Assembly: GCF_000697965.2 (NCBI RefSeq)
Contig: NZ_CP015882.1
Coordinates: 1,146,001 to 1,210,000, forward strand
Origin: Ensifer adhaerens
Lineage (GTDB): Bacteria; Pseudomonadota; Alphaproteobacteria; Rhizobiales; Rhizobiaceae
Reading direction: 5' to 3'
Length of the DNA: 64,000 nucleotides
In this document: positions 8,525 to 18,470 of the stretch, piece after piece
How positions within the stretch are numbered: the first letter of the stretch is position 1
Layout: every line of letters starts with the position of its first letter
Notes under the pieces: generated by a model
What the model was told of the DNA's origin: nothing
The model's input: only the letters and a program-made list of their open reading frames with translations
Database searches by the model: none
Position numbers and translations under genes: made by a program

Positions 8525-9436
8525 TTAAACGGAGGCGGCTTCCAGGCGGACGCCGTCAAAACGCGCGTTCATCGCAACGATCGATCCTGCATCCGGCATC
8601 AGGCATGCGGCCGTCGCCAGCGCGTCGGCGATGGCAGCGGATGGTGCCGACACCGAGACAGAGCGCCAGTTTGCGGGCGCGGGCATTCCGGTCAGGGGGT
8701 CGAGAATATGTCCGTCTCTGGCTGCTTGATCGAAGGTCGTGCCGAGAGGGGCGGAGGTGGCGACCGCTCGCTGGCGCAGCGGCAGGCGCTCGCCTGATTC
8801 CAGTCGGACGGGCCATCCGCCGCCGCCCGGTCGTCCCCCGAGCGCACGGAACTCGCCGGTATCGATCAGAATGTCCGTCAGTCCCTCACCTTCAAGCATT
8901 GCTGCTACGCGGTCGGCGACATACCCCTGGCCGATGCCGTTCAACGTCAGCGCCATGCCCGGATGCAACGTGATCGCTGCTGCATCGAGCTTGACCTTGC
9001 CCCAGCCGACGTTGCCACGCACGCGATCAACGTCCGCCGGGCCGGGTCGCGTGCCGTTTGCAGCCGATTGAGCCCAGAGCGTCCAGAGCGGCTGTACCGT
9101 CGGATCGAAGCGCCCGCCGCTTGCCAGGTGGACTGCGTTGGCCAGTGACAGACATTCCAAAAGCTCGAATGGCGGGTCTTGAAGATGACCGTCGCGGTTC
9201 AACCGGCAAAGCGCGCTGTTGGCACGGTAGAGGCTAAGGATGTTTTCCAGACGGTCGATCTCCGCCATGACCCTGGAGACGATCGTCCCGGCCTCGGGGT
9301 GCGCAATCCGGATCGAGGCACGCGCGCCAAGAGCCTGACCTGTCCAGAAGCGGGTTGCCGCGTTGGCGTGGGCGATGGCGGGCGCCGTTGCGAGAACTGC
9401 AGAAATTGCAATCAAGCGGCGTCGGGTCAGCAGCAT
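8525..9436 (-). CDS. nosX: FAD:protein FMN transferase NosX (ApbE family)
   Basis: A 303-residue exported ApbE-family protein. The N-terminus carries three arginines and a hydrophobic stretch ending near IAHA, which suits export. Family motifs are LNGIGQGYVADRV (about residue 168) and DTGEFRALGGRPGG (about 192), and TSAPLGTTFDQAARDGHILDP near the C-terminal third. NosX loads FMN covalently onto the periplasmic domain of NosR, which N2O reduction needs in vivo. It is the last gene of the minus-strand nos cluster, 4 bp after nosL. Its position after nosL is the standard order in rhizobia. Confidence 0.9.
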   Translation of the reverse strand: MLLTRRRLIAISAVLATAPAIAHANAATRFWTGQALGARASIRIAHPEAGTIVSRVMAEIDRLENILSLYRANSALCRLNRDGHLQDPPFELLECLSLANAVHLASGGRFDPTVQPLWTLWAQSAANGTRPGPADVDRVRGNVGWGKVKLDAAAITLHPGMALTLNGIGQGYVADRVAAMLEGEGLTDILIDTGEFRALGGRPGGGGWPVRLESGERLPLRQRAVATSAPLGTTFDQAARDGHILDPLTGMPAPANWRSVSVSAPSAAIADALATAACLMPDAGSIVAMNARFDGVRLEAASV

Positions 9437-9440
9437 GGGG

Positions 9441-10022
9441 TCAACCTCCGGCTGGATGGGGCAATGCGCGCAGACGGCCGAGATAGTCTTCGTCGTCCGC
9501 TCGCGGTTCCGAGCCGGTCTCCACCGGCGTCAAAACCATGGCATCGGTAATATCGGCGAGCGCAAGCACCTGGCCGCCCTCGGCAAGAACGAAGGCCGCA
9601 GCCTCGTCGCGGCTTGAAAACGGCACGGCTTCGGGCGCACCCATGCCGCCTCGCCGGGCAGAGCCGACCACGTAGAACGCCTTGTCGGCGGCGATCCAGT
9701 TGCCGTCACCGGGCTGGTCCCACGTTGCCCCCGCAGCCCCCATGTCATTGACATAGATGACGAGGATCGGCGCAATCTGCTCCGGCCCACGCGCATAGGC
9801 GATCGCATCGCGCACCTGACTGAAGAAGAGCGGCGCGGGGCTTCCTTCCAGAAAGATCTGGGCCTTCGGGCCGGGGTGCTCCAGAAGGTTCATCTGGCAG
9901 TAATGACCGAGGGTCTCGGGCGTCATGTCCTGCGGCACGATGCTTTGGGCTACGTCCTCCTTGCAGGCGGAAAGCAGCGCCAGAGCGGCCGCGAAGAGCA
10001 CGAAGCGAAGTCGGGTCCTCAT
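9441..10022 (-). CDS. nosL: Copper chaperone lipoprotein NosL
   Basis: A 193-residue protein with a lipoprotein signal whose lipobox ends in LLSAC (Cys at about residue 20). The motif YCQMNLLEHPGPKAQ carries the CxM copper-binding pair conserved in NosL. It would deliver Cu(I) in the periplasm for assembly of the copper-sulfur centre of NosZ, working with the NosDFY complex. Its start overlaps the end of nosY by 4 bp. Identification is supported by motif, length and operon position. Confidence 0.9.
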   Translation of the reverse strand: MRTRLRFVLFAAALALLSACKEDVAQSIVPQDMTPETLGHYCQMNLLEHPGPKAQIFLEGSPAPLFFSQVRDAIAYARGPEQIAPILVIYVNDMGAAGATWDQPGDGNWIAADKAFYVVGSARRGGMGAPEAVPFSSRDEAAAFVLAEGGQVLALADITDAMVLTPVETGSEPRADDEDYLGRLRALPHPAGG

Positions 10023-10840
10023 GGGGTCACCTTTCGGAAGGCTGCGGCGGCAAGGGCTATGGCGGCGAGTGGCCAGGCGAGAAGGGAGGCTGCCGATTGC
10101 CAGAGCGGGATCGTGCCGGCGGCGCCACCCAGTCCGCCTGCGGCAGAAACGGCCTGTGCGGCCGAGAGGTTAAAGACGCGAAAGGCGTCGGCAGGGTTGG
10201 CAAGCAGCGCAACGGGCAATGCGTGTGTGGTGAAGGCACCGCCTCCATCCGTCACGATCAACGCCAACAGGGCGAGGTCGTAGAGCACCACCGCCACCAG
10301 CCAGAGCGCGATGGCCAAGCCCGCCGCCCCCGACGGCCGTCGCGCCAAAGCCGAAAGCGCATAGCCGGTGCCAAGAAAGGTCGCACCCAGCAGCACCGAA
10401 GACCAGATCAGTCGCCATAGGGCGCCAAGCCCCGCGGTTGCTCCAGGATCGAACCAGACGGCTGCGAGCGCCGCCGCGCCGTAGCCAAGCGTCACGGCAA
10501 GACCGAGGATTGCGAGATGCGCCAGAAGTTTGCCGAGCAGAATCTGCAGGCGCGAGACGGGATAGGTGAGAAGCAGTGGCAGCGTGCCGCGTTCCACCTC
10601 GCCAGCCACCGCATCGAAACTCATCAGCAATGCCAAAAGCGGAACCAGATAGACCGCAAGCGAAGTGAGCGAGGCGACCGTTACGGAGAGCCGGTCGACG
10701 CCGACATCGCCCGTCGGGGCAGAGCCGGCGGCGGCCAGCACCAGGGCGAACAGCACCATCATGCCGGTGGCGATAGAGACCCAACGATTGCGCAAAGCGA
10801 TACGGAATTCGCTGACGGCGGTGGCAAGGATGCGGTTCAT
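10019..10840 (-). CDS. nosY: NosY, membrane component of the NosDFY ABC transporter
   Basis: A 273-residue protein with about six membrane segments, of the ABC-2 permease class. The N-terminus NRILATAVSEFRIALRNRWV and the FDAVAGEVERGTLPLLLTYPV segment are characteristic of NosY. With NosF it forms the transporter that binds NosD on the periplasmic side and supports maturation of the CuZ site of NosZ. It overlaps both nosF and nosL by 4 bp, so translation is probably coupled along the operon. Confidence 0.9.
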   Translation of the reverse strand: MNRILATAVSEFRIALRNRWVSIATGMMVLFALVLAAAGSAPTGDVGVDRLSVTVASLTSLAVYLVPLLALLMSFDAVAGEVERGTLPLLLTYPVSRLQILLGKLLAHLAILGLAVTLGYGAAALAAVWFDPGATAGLGALWRLIWSSVLLGATFLGTGYALSALARRPSGAAGLAIALWLVAVVLYDLALLALIVTDGGGAFTTHALPVALLANPADAFRVFNLSAAQAVSAAGGLGGAAGTIPLWQSAASLLAWPLAAIALAAAAFRKVTP

Positions 10841-11736
10841 TGCCCGTCCCTCCGGCTGAAGTGGCTGTAGATGTCCTCGAGGCTGGGCGGGATGACATCG
10901 AGATCGGCAATGGCGCTCCCAAGCGCCGCAATGCGGGCAAGGAGCGGCAGTTTTTCCGACTGCGAACCGCGAAGGCGCAAGAGACCGTCCTCCCCTTCCA
11001 CACCCTCGGGAAAGGTCGCTGCCAGCGCCGACGCATGACCCGGTGCGGGGCGAACGGAAAAGGCGACCGGAAGTGCCGCGCGGGTGCGAAGATCGGCAAG
11101 CGTACCTTCTGCCACCAGTTCCCCACCGGAAAGGATGAGGATGCTGTCGGTGCGGGCCTCCACCTCGGTCAATACGTGGGAGGAGAGCAGGATGGCGGTT
11201 CCTTCTGCGGCCAACCCGTCGAGCAGGTCATAGAAGTCCCGTCGCGACACCGGGTCGAGGCCCGAGGTCGGTTCGTCCAGCACCAGGAGACGGGGGCGGC
11301 CGATCAGCGTCTGGGCCAGACCCACCCGCTGGCGCATGCCCTTGGAATAGGTACCGATCCGACGCCGCGCCGCGTGGCCAAGTCCGACCCTCGCAAGAAG
11401 CTCCGTGGCCTGCTTCGGGTTTTCGCCACGCAGTGCGAGATAGTGGCGAAGCTGTTCTTCTCCCGTCAAAGCCGGGTGAAAGGCGACATTTTCCGGCAGA
11501 TACGCCACCTGGGTCCGCGCGGCGGGCGAACCGGGCGCCGAGCCGCAAACCGAAACCTCGCCGCTGTCGAAGGGGATGAGGCCAAGCACGATCTTCATCA
11601 TCGTCGACTTGCCGGCACCGTTATGGCCGAGCAGTGCCGCGCGCCGTCCCGGCTCCAGCGCAAGGGAAACGGACTTGAGCGCTTCCACCGATTGGAAGCG
11701 CTTAGTGAGCCTGGAGATTGTCAACGTCGGTGTCAT
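10837..11736 (-). CDS. nosF: NosF, ATPase of the NosDFY ABC transporter
   Basis: A 299-residue ABC ATPase: Walker A GHNGAGKST (about residue 38), signature YSKGMRQRVGLAQ and Walker B LLVLDEPTSGLDP. I start it at 11736, where ATG follows a GAAGGA ribosome-binding site. This overlaps the 3' end of nosD by 35 bp. A longer frame to 11784 begins inside nosD with unlikely sequence. It energises the NosY channel in CuZ-site assembly. Confidence 0.88.
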   Translation of the reverse strand: MTPTLTISRLTKRFQSVEALKSVSLALEPGRRAALLGHNGAGKSTMMKIVLGLIPFDSGEVSVCGSAPGSPAARTQVAYLPENVAFHPALTGEEQLRHYLALRGENPKQATELLARVGLGHAARRRIGTYSKGMRQRVGLAQTLIGRPRLLVLDEPTSGLDPVSRRDFYDLLDGLAAEGTAILLSSHVLTEVEARTDSILILSGGELVAEGTLADLRTRAALPVAFSVRPAPGHASALAATFPEGVEGEDGLLRLRGSQSEKLPLLARIAALGSAIADLDVIPPSLEDIYSHFSRRDGQ

Positions 11737-13030
11737 CGTAATTTCCTTCAGTCCAGCGCCCTGCGGCCTCGGCCTCATAGGCAAGGATTTCGAGCGGGAC
11801 AGGGATGGTCAGGGGGCGCATCAGCGGCGCGCTGTCGCGCACGCCTCCAGGCAGCGTGGCGGGAAAATCCCGCTGGCTCCAGCGAACGATCTGCACGGCC
11901 GGCGAGCCGGTGAGCAGGCTTGCCGCGGGCTGCGACCAGAGGATCTGGTCCATCAGGTCGTTGGGGCGGTAGAAACTGTCGGCAACGCCGTCGCCGTTGA
12001 GGTCGAAGGCCGGATGATCGGACCAGAAATTGCCCCGGCCTTCATGGCTCCATTCCATATTGCGGGTGCCGACGTATTTGACCTGCTCGCGGTTGGCGAT
12101 GAAGGCGTTGCCTGTCAGCACATTCTTTTCCGAACCGGCGGTGAAATGTATGCCAATGCCGCAGCTCTCGAAGCGATTTCCCCAGACCAGGTTCTTGTGG
12201 GCGTTGTAGATGAACAGGCATTTCTTCGTGCCCCCGCGCACCAGATTGCCTGACACGTCGGCATTGTTGGCATAGTTCAGCATCAGCCCATGCTCGCGGT
12301 CGCCGAGGCTGAGATTGTTCAGGATCTTCGCGCGGTTGGAGAACATGATCGCAAAGCCCAGATGGTTTCCGATCGAGATGTTGTCGGAAACCTCGGTGTT
12401 GCGGGTGTACATGAAGTGCACGGCAAAGCGCAGGTCGCGCATGATGTTGCGGCGATAGATGCTGTCGGCGCTGGCGTTTGAAAAGATGCCGTCGCGACCG
12501 TAGCGGATAATATTGTCTTGAAGCAGCGTACCGGGGCTGTTCCAGACATAGATGCCGTTACCGCGCTCGTTCATGCGGGCGCTGCGCGTGCCGATGATCT
12601 CGTTTCCGGAGACAATCGTGTCGCGGCCGCCATGGACGTCGATGCCGTGCATGTTGTCGGTGACGAGCAGCTTTTCGACACGGGCGCGATTGGCGCCTTG
12701 AACGATTTTGACCCCGGCGTCGAGATCCTGGTTGATGCGACCCGAACCGGTGACGGTGAACCCCGTCAAGGTGACGTCCGACGCGGCAATCGTCACCACG
12801 CTACCCTGCTTAAGCCCATTCACCACCGCTCCACGCGGACCGGTGATGGTCAGTGGTCGGTCGATGGTGACGGGGCCGTCATAGGCCCCGTCGGTCAACA
12901 CCAGCACATCGCCGGGTTGGGCCCCGGCGATGGCTGCGGCAAGACTGCCCGCACCCGGCACGACTGCGCGCTCCGCCGCTAAGAGCGGAGAGGCGAGAAG
13001 AAAGCCGATCAGGAGAACGGACAGCCGCAT
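11702..13030 (-). CDS. nosD: NosD, periplasmic copper-site maturation protein
   Basis: A 442-residue exported protein. Residues 1-18 are a signal peptide (LIGFLLASPLLAA). The rest is a right-handed parallel beta-helix of the carbohydrate-binding/NosD type, seen as many repeats of the kind GNHLGFAIMFSNRAKILNN and NNADVSGNLVRGG. NosD docks on NosFY and passes sulfur or copper species to NosZ. It lies 3 bp downstream of nosZ and overlaps nosF. All family features look intact. Confidence 0.92.
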   Translation of the reverse strand: MRLSVLLIGFLLASPLLAAERAVVPGAGSLAAAIAGAQPGDVLVLTDGAYDGPVTIDRPLTITGPRGAVVNGLKQGSVVTIAASDVTLTGFTVTGSGRINQDLDAGVKIVQGANRARVEKLLVTDNMHGIDVHGGRDTIVSGNEIIGTRSARMNERGNGIYVWNSPGTLLQDNIIRYGRDGIFSNASADSIYRRNIMRDLRFAVHFMYTRNTEVSDNISIGNHLGFAIMFSNRAKILNNLSLGDREHGLMLNYANNADVSGNLVRGGTKKCLFIYNAHKNLVWGNRFESCGIGIHFTAGSEKNVLTGNAFIANREQVKYVGTRNMEWSHEGRGNFWSDHPAFDLNGDGVADSFYRPNDLMDQILWSQPAASLLTGSPAVQIVRWSQRDFPATLPGGVRDSAPLMRPLTIPVPLEILAYEAEAAGRWTEGNYDDTDVDNLQAH

Positions 13031-13033
13031 CGA

Positions 13034-14962
13034 TCAGGCGCCCTTCGGTTCCACGAACATGCGGCCGCGCATTTCCATGTGCAGGGCATGGCAGAACCAT
13101 TGGCAATAGTACCAGTAGACGCCAGGATTGGCCGCAACGAAGGTAACGGAGCTCGTCTGTTGCGGGCCGACCTCCATCGCCACGCCGTGATTGCCCATGG
13201 TGAAGCCATGGGTAAGGTCATCGATCTCATCGAGATTGGTGACGATGACCGTGACTTCGTCGCCCTCCTTCACCGTAAAGCTCGGCTGGCTGAAGCTGGG
13301 TGCGACCGAGGTCATGTAGACGCGAACCTTGTTGCCGTCGCGGATCACGGCCTCGGTCCATTCGTCGATGTCGACCTCATCGGCCTCGGCCTGCTTGCGG
13401 GTTTCGGCCCACAGCGGATCCTTGCGATCCCAGACCGAGCGGATGTTCGGCAGGATCGAGGGGGAGACGGCGATGGCGTCATGCGGCTCGGCGAAGGTCG
13501 GGCCGTCATGGACCAGCACCATCTTGTCACCGGAAATGTCGATCAACTGATCGTTTTCCGGCTTCAGCGGGCCGACATTCAGGAACCGGTCCTTGGAGAA
13601 TTTGCACAGGCAAACGAGCCAGTCGTTGGCGGCGTCGAGCGTTTCGCCCATCACCGTCTTCAAGTGGCCGGGTTGATACTGAACGTCGAGCTTGTCCTTG
13701 ATCGGATTGATCTTCTCACCGGCGTAGGCGCGGATGGCCTCATCGATGTTCCACTTTACCACCTGGCTGTCGAGGAACAGCGACGTATAGGCGTTGCCGC
13801 GCCCGTCGAAGGCGGTGTGCAACGGGCCGAGGCCCAGTTCCGGTTCCGCAACCACCGCGCTGCGCGGCTCGGCATTGTCGTAAAACAGGGCATCGAACTT
13901 CGTCACGTCCAGCACGGTGACGGTTGGCGAAAGCTTGCCGGCAACGCACAGATGCTTCCTGTCCGGCGCCATGTTGCAGCCGTGCGGGTTGTTGGCGATC
14001 GGGATGTAGCGCGTGAAGAGCGACTTGGCCTCCTTGCGCCCGTCCACCACCTTGACGCCGTTGATCTCCTCATATTGGCCGGCCTTAATGGCCTTCTCGA
14101 TTTCGGCGATGTTGAAGACGACGATATGGTCCATCTCGGACTTGGTCATCTCCTCCAGCGTCATGCCCATTTCGGAGTTGTAGCTGGTGGAGAACGCCCA
14201 CTTGCCCTCGTAGTCGGCATCGCAATTGTCGAGGTTGCCCGAGACCTTCACCTGCCACGCCACTTCCCACTTGTCGGCATCGACGGCGGTGAAGATGTTC
14301 ACGTAGGTCGCCACGTCCGTCATCGTCGAGCCGTCGTTGACGAGCGGGGCCTCGTCCTCGCCGTTGCAGAACACATAGTTTGAACGCGGCCATTTCTGCG
14401 GACGCATGCCGTGGATGCCCTTGGCGTTGGGGATCTCCAGGATGGCGTCGGTCTTCATCACGTCGCAGCGCACGCGCGCCACGCGCGTATTGGCCTTGTC
14501 GTTCATGAACAGGTAGCGACCGTCATATTTACCGTCGGTGAAGGACATATGGACGTGATGCAGGTCGCCGTTGTCGTGGATTTTCTTGCCGTTGGCGGCA
14601 AGCTGCTTCTTCGTCTTTTCCGTCATCGTGCGCTGATGGATCCGGATCGATTCATTGGTCTGCCCCCAACCGGTGGCCGAGCAACGGTTGAACACCGGCA
14701 CGCGCATCAGTTCGCGCATCGAGGGAATGCCGAGAATGCGCATCTCGCCGGTCTGACCGGAGGACCAGAAGCCGTAGTAATCGTCGAGCTTGCCCGGTGC
14801 GACCGAGCCGTCGGCGCCCGTGGCCGCACGGGCCGGTGTCGCCAATCCTGCAGCGCCGAGGCTGAATGCGGCCGGCCCTACAGTGCCCGCCAGAATGGCG
14901 CTGCCTGCAGTCGCGCTGAAAAGTGCTCGCCGGCTTAGTCCCTTGTGTTCCTTAGATTCCAT
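13034..14962 (-). CDS. nosZ: Nitrous-oxide reductase NosZ (TAT-exported, clade I)
   Basis: A 642-residue enzyme that reduces N2O to N2 in the periplasm. The N-terminal [11 protein letters not shown] is a twin-arginine signal, the mark of clade I NosZ. The beta-propeller holds the CuZ histidines, visible in [37 protein letters not shown] and EPHDAI. The C-terminal cupredoxin domain binds CuA through [12 protein letters not shown] near residue 620. Length and motifs are complete, so the enzyme should be functional. It is the second gene of the nos operon, 36 bp after nosR, and so falls under the FNR-type box upstream of nosR. Confidence 0.96.
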   Translation of the reverse strand: MESKEHKGLSRRALFSATAGSAILAGTVGPAAFSLGAAGLATPARAATGADGSVAPGKLDDYYGFWSSGQTGEMRILGIPSMRELMRVPVFNRCSATGWGQTNESIRIHQRTMTEKTKKQLAANGKKIHDNGDLHHVHMSFTDGKYDGRYLFMNDKANTRVARVRCDVMKTDAILEIPNAKGIHGMRPQKWPRSNYVFCNGEDEAPLVNDGSTMTDVATYVNIFTAVDADKWEVAWQVKVSGNLDNCDADYEGKWAFSTSYNSEMGMTLEEMTKSEMDHIVVFNIAEIEKAIKAGQYEEINGVKVVDGRKEAKSLFTRYIPIANNPHGCNMAPDRKHLCVAGKLSPTVTVLDVTKFDALFYDNAEPRSAVVAEPELGLGPLHTAFDGRGNAYTSLFLDSQVVKWNIDEAIRAYAGEKINPIKDKLDVQYQPGHLKTVMGETLDAANDWLVCLCKFSKDRFLNVGPLKPENDQLIDISGDKMVLVHDGPTFAEPHDAIAVSPSILPNIRSVWDRKDPLWAETRKQAEADEVDIDEWTEAVIRDGNKVRVYMTSVAPSFSQPSFTVKEGDEVTVIVTNLDEIDDLTHGFTMGNHGVAMEVGPQQTSSVTFVAANPGVYWYYCQWFCHALHMEMRGRMFVEPKGA

Positions 14963-14998
14963 AGATCTGGTTCCTTTTTGCTTGAACCTTGGCTTCGA

Positions 14999-17158
14999 TT
15001 AAACTTTGGCTGCGGGTTGATGGGTCGGCACGCCGCCCGGGCTTGCCGCAAGCTTCGCCCGCGACTTCATCTTCTTGATCACGACGGGGCAGACGGTTTC
15101 GGACTGGTAGAGCACCTGGCAGTGCAGGCAGTTGATGCACTCGTTCGGATTGATCTCGCCGGTCCGGTGGATCGCCTGCACCGGACATTGGTGGGCGCAG
15201 GTCTGGCAGGGGTTCCCGCATTCATGGTAGCGCTTGAGCCAGTCGAACATGCGTATGCGCGCAGGGATCGCAAGCGCCGCACCGAGCGGGCAGAGGTAGC
15301 GGCAATAGAACCTCTCGACGAAGAGCCCGGCGACGAGAAGTGCTGTGGCATAGGCCACGAACGGCCAGGCGCGGATGAACTTCAGGATGATCGCTGTCTT
15401 GAATGGCTCGATCTCGGCCAGATGCTCTGCCTGCTCGACGCTCATCAGGGAGACCCCGAAAAGGCCGAGGAAGATCATGTATTTGATCGGCCAGAGTCGC
15501 TCGTGCAGGCCCCATGGCAATGTCCATTGCGGGATACGCAGCTTGCGTGCGATCTGGTTGGTCAGCTCCTGCAGTGCGCCGAAGGGGCAGAGCCAGCCGC
15601 AATAGGCTCCTCGTCCCCAGAACAGGAGTGCCGCGGCAACGGCAAACCACAGGATGAAGGTGAGCGGATCGAGCAGGAAAGCCTGCCAGCTGAACCCGTT
15701 GACGAGACTGCCGAAGAGCGCCATCAGATTGACGACAGAAAGCTGCGCGTTGGCATACCAGCCAAGAAAGACCAGCGTTACCGTCAGGAAGATGATGCGA
15801 AAGATGTAGAACGCTCGCGCGTTCCTGACCGCATAGGTCTGGAAGAAGAACACGCCCGTCAGCACGACCAACATGGCGCCGAGCACGACGATCTTCAGCT
15901 TCGAGTCGTCCCAGATGCGTTTCCACAGGTCGGACTGTGCAGTCCCCTCGTCACGATCAGCAACGGCTGCAACGTCCTTCACCGGTGGTGGCGCGACAGC
16001 ACGCAGATACTTCTGCGGAAGCTGGTAACCCAGATCGAAGGTATGAAAGACTTTTTCGACCGGTCCAACCTCACGTTGGGCCAGGAGCTGTATGCGGAAA
16101 GGTTTTGTCGGGTCGAAGCCGAGGCCTGCTTTAATGCGGAACAGGTCCATCTCGTTGTATTCCGGCGCACCGGCAAGCGAGATTGCGCCCAGGCGACGGT
16201 GGTCGCGATCACGAAAGCGAACGGAAACATCGTCCTGGATCAGCACGATGCGATCAAAGATGCCGCCGCGCACATAGCCTGATCCCTTGAAGGAATAGAG
16301 CCCGCGTCCGACCACGGCGATCGCGTGTTCGCCTTCGCCAAGCCAAGCCTGAAGGTTTTTCTCTTCGGCTGCCCCGAGAAAGGCCTTGCCGATGGAAGGT
16401 ACCGAGACCAGTGCCGCCTGCATCTCGATGAATGTCGTTTCCGGCGCTTGCGCAATCGCGCGCTCGCGGGCGCGCTCATCGGGATGGCCGGCGAAAGCAG
16501 CATTGACCTGCGCAACGTCGAGCGACAGGCGGCGCAGCGTGCCGTCACCTTCTGCCTCGACCCAGTCGGCCGGCGCGGTAGCCGCGGGATCGATTTCGAA
16601 GCGCGGGCCGGCATTGTCCGCTTCCGGTGTCAATCCGCCAAGCCCGAGCGCGCGCGCAACCTTTAGCCCGGACCGGACGATCGAATCGTCGATGACCATG
16701 ACGGTCACCGTCGCGCCCGAGATGATATCGACTTCGTGGGTCGTGCCGCCGGATTTCGCCTCGGCGACGAGATCAAGGCCTGCGTAGCCGGCAACAAGCG
16801 CCTTCACCTTGGCGTCGGGAATGCCGATGAGGACGATGGGTTCCGAATGTTTCACCAGCCGGACGCCGACGATCTTCGCATCCTTGTCCACCGCCACGAG
16901 CGTATGGATGGGTTTGCCGGAATAGCCGGTCGTTCCGACGAAATCCGAGGTCACGAAAACCCACGCCACCGTCTGGCCGCCCTTCAGCACCGGGGCCGCC
17001 GCCACATCATCACGCACAGCGCCAAAACCGTCCGCTCCTGGCACAAGATCGGAGGCTGTGGTGGTCGGCAAAAACGCCTGCAGCACCGATGCCGCGCTGG
17101 CGGATATGGCACCGCAGAGGCTGAGGCAGAGGAAAAGGACAAGACGGAAGAGTTTCAT
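14999..17158 (-). CDS. nosR: NosR, membrane flavo-iron-sulfur protein of N2O reduction
   Basis: A 719-residue membrane protein. A signal peptide or first membrane segment (residues 1-22) precedes a periplasmic FMN-binding domain; the sequence GATVTVMVIDDSIV near residue 150 holds the flavin-linked threonine region. A block of membrane helices follows, with two CxxxCP motifs (CGWLCPFG and CRYLCPLG), and then a C-terminal pair of cytoplasmic [4Fe-4S] motifs, CQTCAHQCP and CINCLHCQ. NosR feeds electrons to NosZ and supports nos expression. I start it at 17158, where the signal peptide begins; a longer frame to 17437 runs through the promoter region and is rejected. Confidence 0.93.
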   Translation of the reverse strand: MKLFRLVLFLCLSLCGAISASAASVLQAFLPTTTASDLVPGADGFGAVRDDVAAAPVLKGGQTVAWVFVTSDFVGTTGYSGKPIHTLVAVDKDAKIVGVRLVKHSEPIVLIGIPDAKVKALVAGYAGLDLVAEAKSGGTTHEVDIISGATVTVMVIDDSIVRSGLKVARALGLGGLTPEADNAGPRFEIDPAATAPADWVEAEGDGTLRRLSLDVAQVNAAFAGHPDERARERAIAQAPETTFIEMQAALVSVPSIGKAFLGAAEEKNLQAWLGEGEHAIAVVGRGLYSFKGSGYVRGGIFDRIVLIQDDVSVRFRDRDHRRLGAISLAGAPEYNEMDLFRIKAGLGFDPTKPFRIQLLAQREVGPVEKVFHTFDLGYQLPQKYLRAVAPPPVKDVAAVADRDEGTAQSDLWKRIWDDSKLKIVVLGAMLVVLTGVFFFQTYAVRNARAFYIFRIIFLTVTLVFLGWYANAQLSVVNLMALFGSLVNGFSWQAFLLDPLTFILWFAVAAALLFWGRGAYCGWLCPFGALQELTNQIARKLRIPQWTLPWGLHERLWPIKYMIFLGLFGVSLMSVEQAEHLAEIEPFKTAIILKFIRAWPFVAYATALLVAGLFVERFYCRYLCPLGAALAIPARIRMFDWLKRYHECGNPCQTCAHQCPVQAIHRTGEINPNECINCLHCQVLYQSETVCPVVIKKMKSRAKLAASPGGVPTHQPAAKV

Positions 17159-17653
17159 TCCAGGGTGTTTTCCCGCAAATCGTTGCCGGAGCATTGAAAC
17201 TTTGGCGCGGGACATTCTTTGATCTAGCTCAAACAAAGACAGCTTCGTTGATTGCAATCCTTGATTGCCGCATGTCGTGCACGATTTGATGCTCAGATGG
17301 AGCTGGGGAATGGACTTCGCGTCAAGCCGGCGGCCGACCGGCGCAAGAACAATACCTTTGAAGTCGGATCGCCCGGCCCATGGCCTGCCCTCCCCGCAAT
17401 ACCTGCCAGGGGACGGCAGGCAGCCCGTCACCCACAACTACTGCGGGTCGTGCGAACAAGTTCCGCCCTGTGAGCTCGGCTCGCGAAGAGCAGATTATTC
17501 GCCGCCGTGCCTCGTGGGGGCATGGCGGCGCCAGCTCAAAACAGTGAAGGTGTGCCCGGCGCTAAGCGCCGGGTCGGATTGCGTGCAAAAAGATGTGTGA
17601 AGCTCCGCCTCCTCCCGTTGGGCAAAGCGATGCCGGAAAGACCTGTCAGGGCC
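17159..17653. other. Intergenic region between nosR and the RIC gene
   Basis: Apart from the FNR-type box, the region holds a perfect hairpin CCCGGCGC-TAA-GCGCCGGG at 17555-17573, about 80 bp after the stop of the RIC gene. It may act as its transcript end, although no clean T-run follows. No protein-coding gene is convincing here. Confidence 0.5.
17219..17232 (-). promoter_or_regulatory. FNR/FixK-type box upstream of nosR
   Basis: TTGATCTAGCTCAA matches the TTGAT-N4-ATCAA consensus of FNR/FixK/NnrR regulators at nine of ten conserved bases. Its centre is about 67 bp before the nosR start. With the usual 41.5-bp offset, transcription would begin near 17184 and leave a leader of about 26 bases. 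A weaker copy, TTGATTGCAATCCT, lies at 17248-17261. This predicts induction by low oxygen and/or NO. Confidence 0.75.
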
Positions 17654-18361
17654 TCACCCCGCAGAAAGCGCTGCTGGCGAGAGAGCGGAACCCTCAAATG
17701 CATCAATGCCAGCGAACCGCGGAAACAGAACGCTGTTTTCCAGATGCATATGTGTAACGAGATCGTCGCAGAATTTTTGAACCCCGACATAGAGCGCCGT
17801 CCAGGACCTGCAGGCCCCGTCCGGAAGCGTAAAACCATGCGTCAAATGCTCGATCACGGCGAGGCTCCGGCTCTCGCATGCATGATCGTCCCGCATGCCG
17901 GCAATCAGATGTCGGATGTCTGGATCGGGCTCATGGCGCATCATCGGAAAGAGCGCAAGCTCTTCCCGCGCCATGTGGGGAAGAAGGTGGTCCTTGAGCT
18001 CGGCCAGCGCGTCGGCAAGACCAAGTGGCGCGGAGCGATGAGCACCGTGGACGTGCTCCACCTTTTGGGCAAGCGGGATCAACCATTCCAGATCGGTGCG
18101 GTGGGTCTGGTGATAACGCTCCAGAATATGAGCGATAAGCTCGCCTGTAGCATCCGGAGCCTCGCGTCTTGCGGCAAGCTCCAACGCCTGAAGCCGATCG
18201 AGCAGATCAGCGGCCTCTATGCCGGCATCCGCGGCCGCTTGCGCAAGCGGTACATCGCCACCACAGCAAAATCCGATACCGTGCTGTCTGAAGAGTTCCG
18301 CGGCACCGGGAAGCTCGCACGCAATCACTCCGACGGCTGTGTCCAATGTGTATTCGGTCAA
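17654..18361 (-). CDS. Iron-sulfur cluster repair di-iron protein (RIC/DnrN/YtfE family)
   Basis: A 235-residue protein. The N-terminal DUF542/ScdA domain has the conserved HGIGFCCGG (about residues 27-35). A hemerythrin-like domain follows, with di-iron ligands in YHQTHRTDL, VEHVHGAH, LLPHMAREEL, MRDDHACES and THMHLENSVLFP. RIC proteins repair Fe-S centres damaged by NO and are often regulated with denitrification. I prefer the TTG start at 18361 because AAGGAGAG lies 6 bp upstream and the protein then begins like the family. An in-frame ATG at 18424 lacks a good ribosome-binding site. NnrR-like sites lie upstream. Confidence 0.9.
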   Translation of the reverse strand: MTEYTLDTAVGVIACELPGAAELFRQHGIGFCCGGDVPLAQAAADAGIEAADLLDRLQALELAARREAPDATGELIAHILERYHQTHRTDLEWLIPLAQKVEHVHGAHRSAPLGLADALAELKDHLLPHMAREELALFPMMRHEPDPDIRHLIAGMRDDHACESRSLAVIEHLTHGFTLPDGACRSWTALYVGVQKFCDDLVTHMHLENSVLFPRFAGIDAFEGSALSPAALSAG

Positions 18362-18470
18362 TGTGCTCTCCTTGGCGCCTAAAAGGTCATGATCCGCAAT
18401 CGATTTCAAAGCGGGGCGATCCATGATCGTTGTTCAAGGGAGAAGCTGGGGCAGTTCTTCCGATCGTTCT

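Noticed and set aside
13079..14383. A 434-residue plus-strand frame opposite nosZ
   Set aside because: It is the antisense shadow of a clearly coding, GC-rich gene with full NosZ motifs.
17159..17437. Extension of nosR by 93 residues
   Set aside because: It would run through the FNR-type box and promoter, and the signal peptide begins at 17158.
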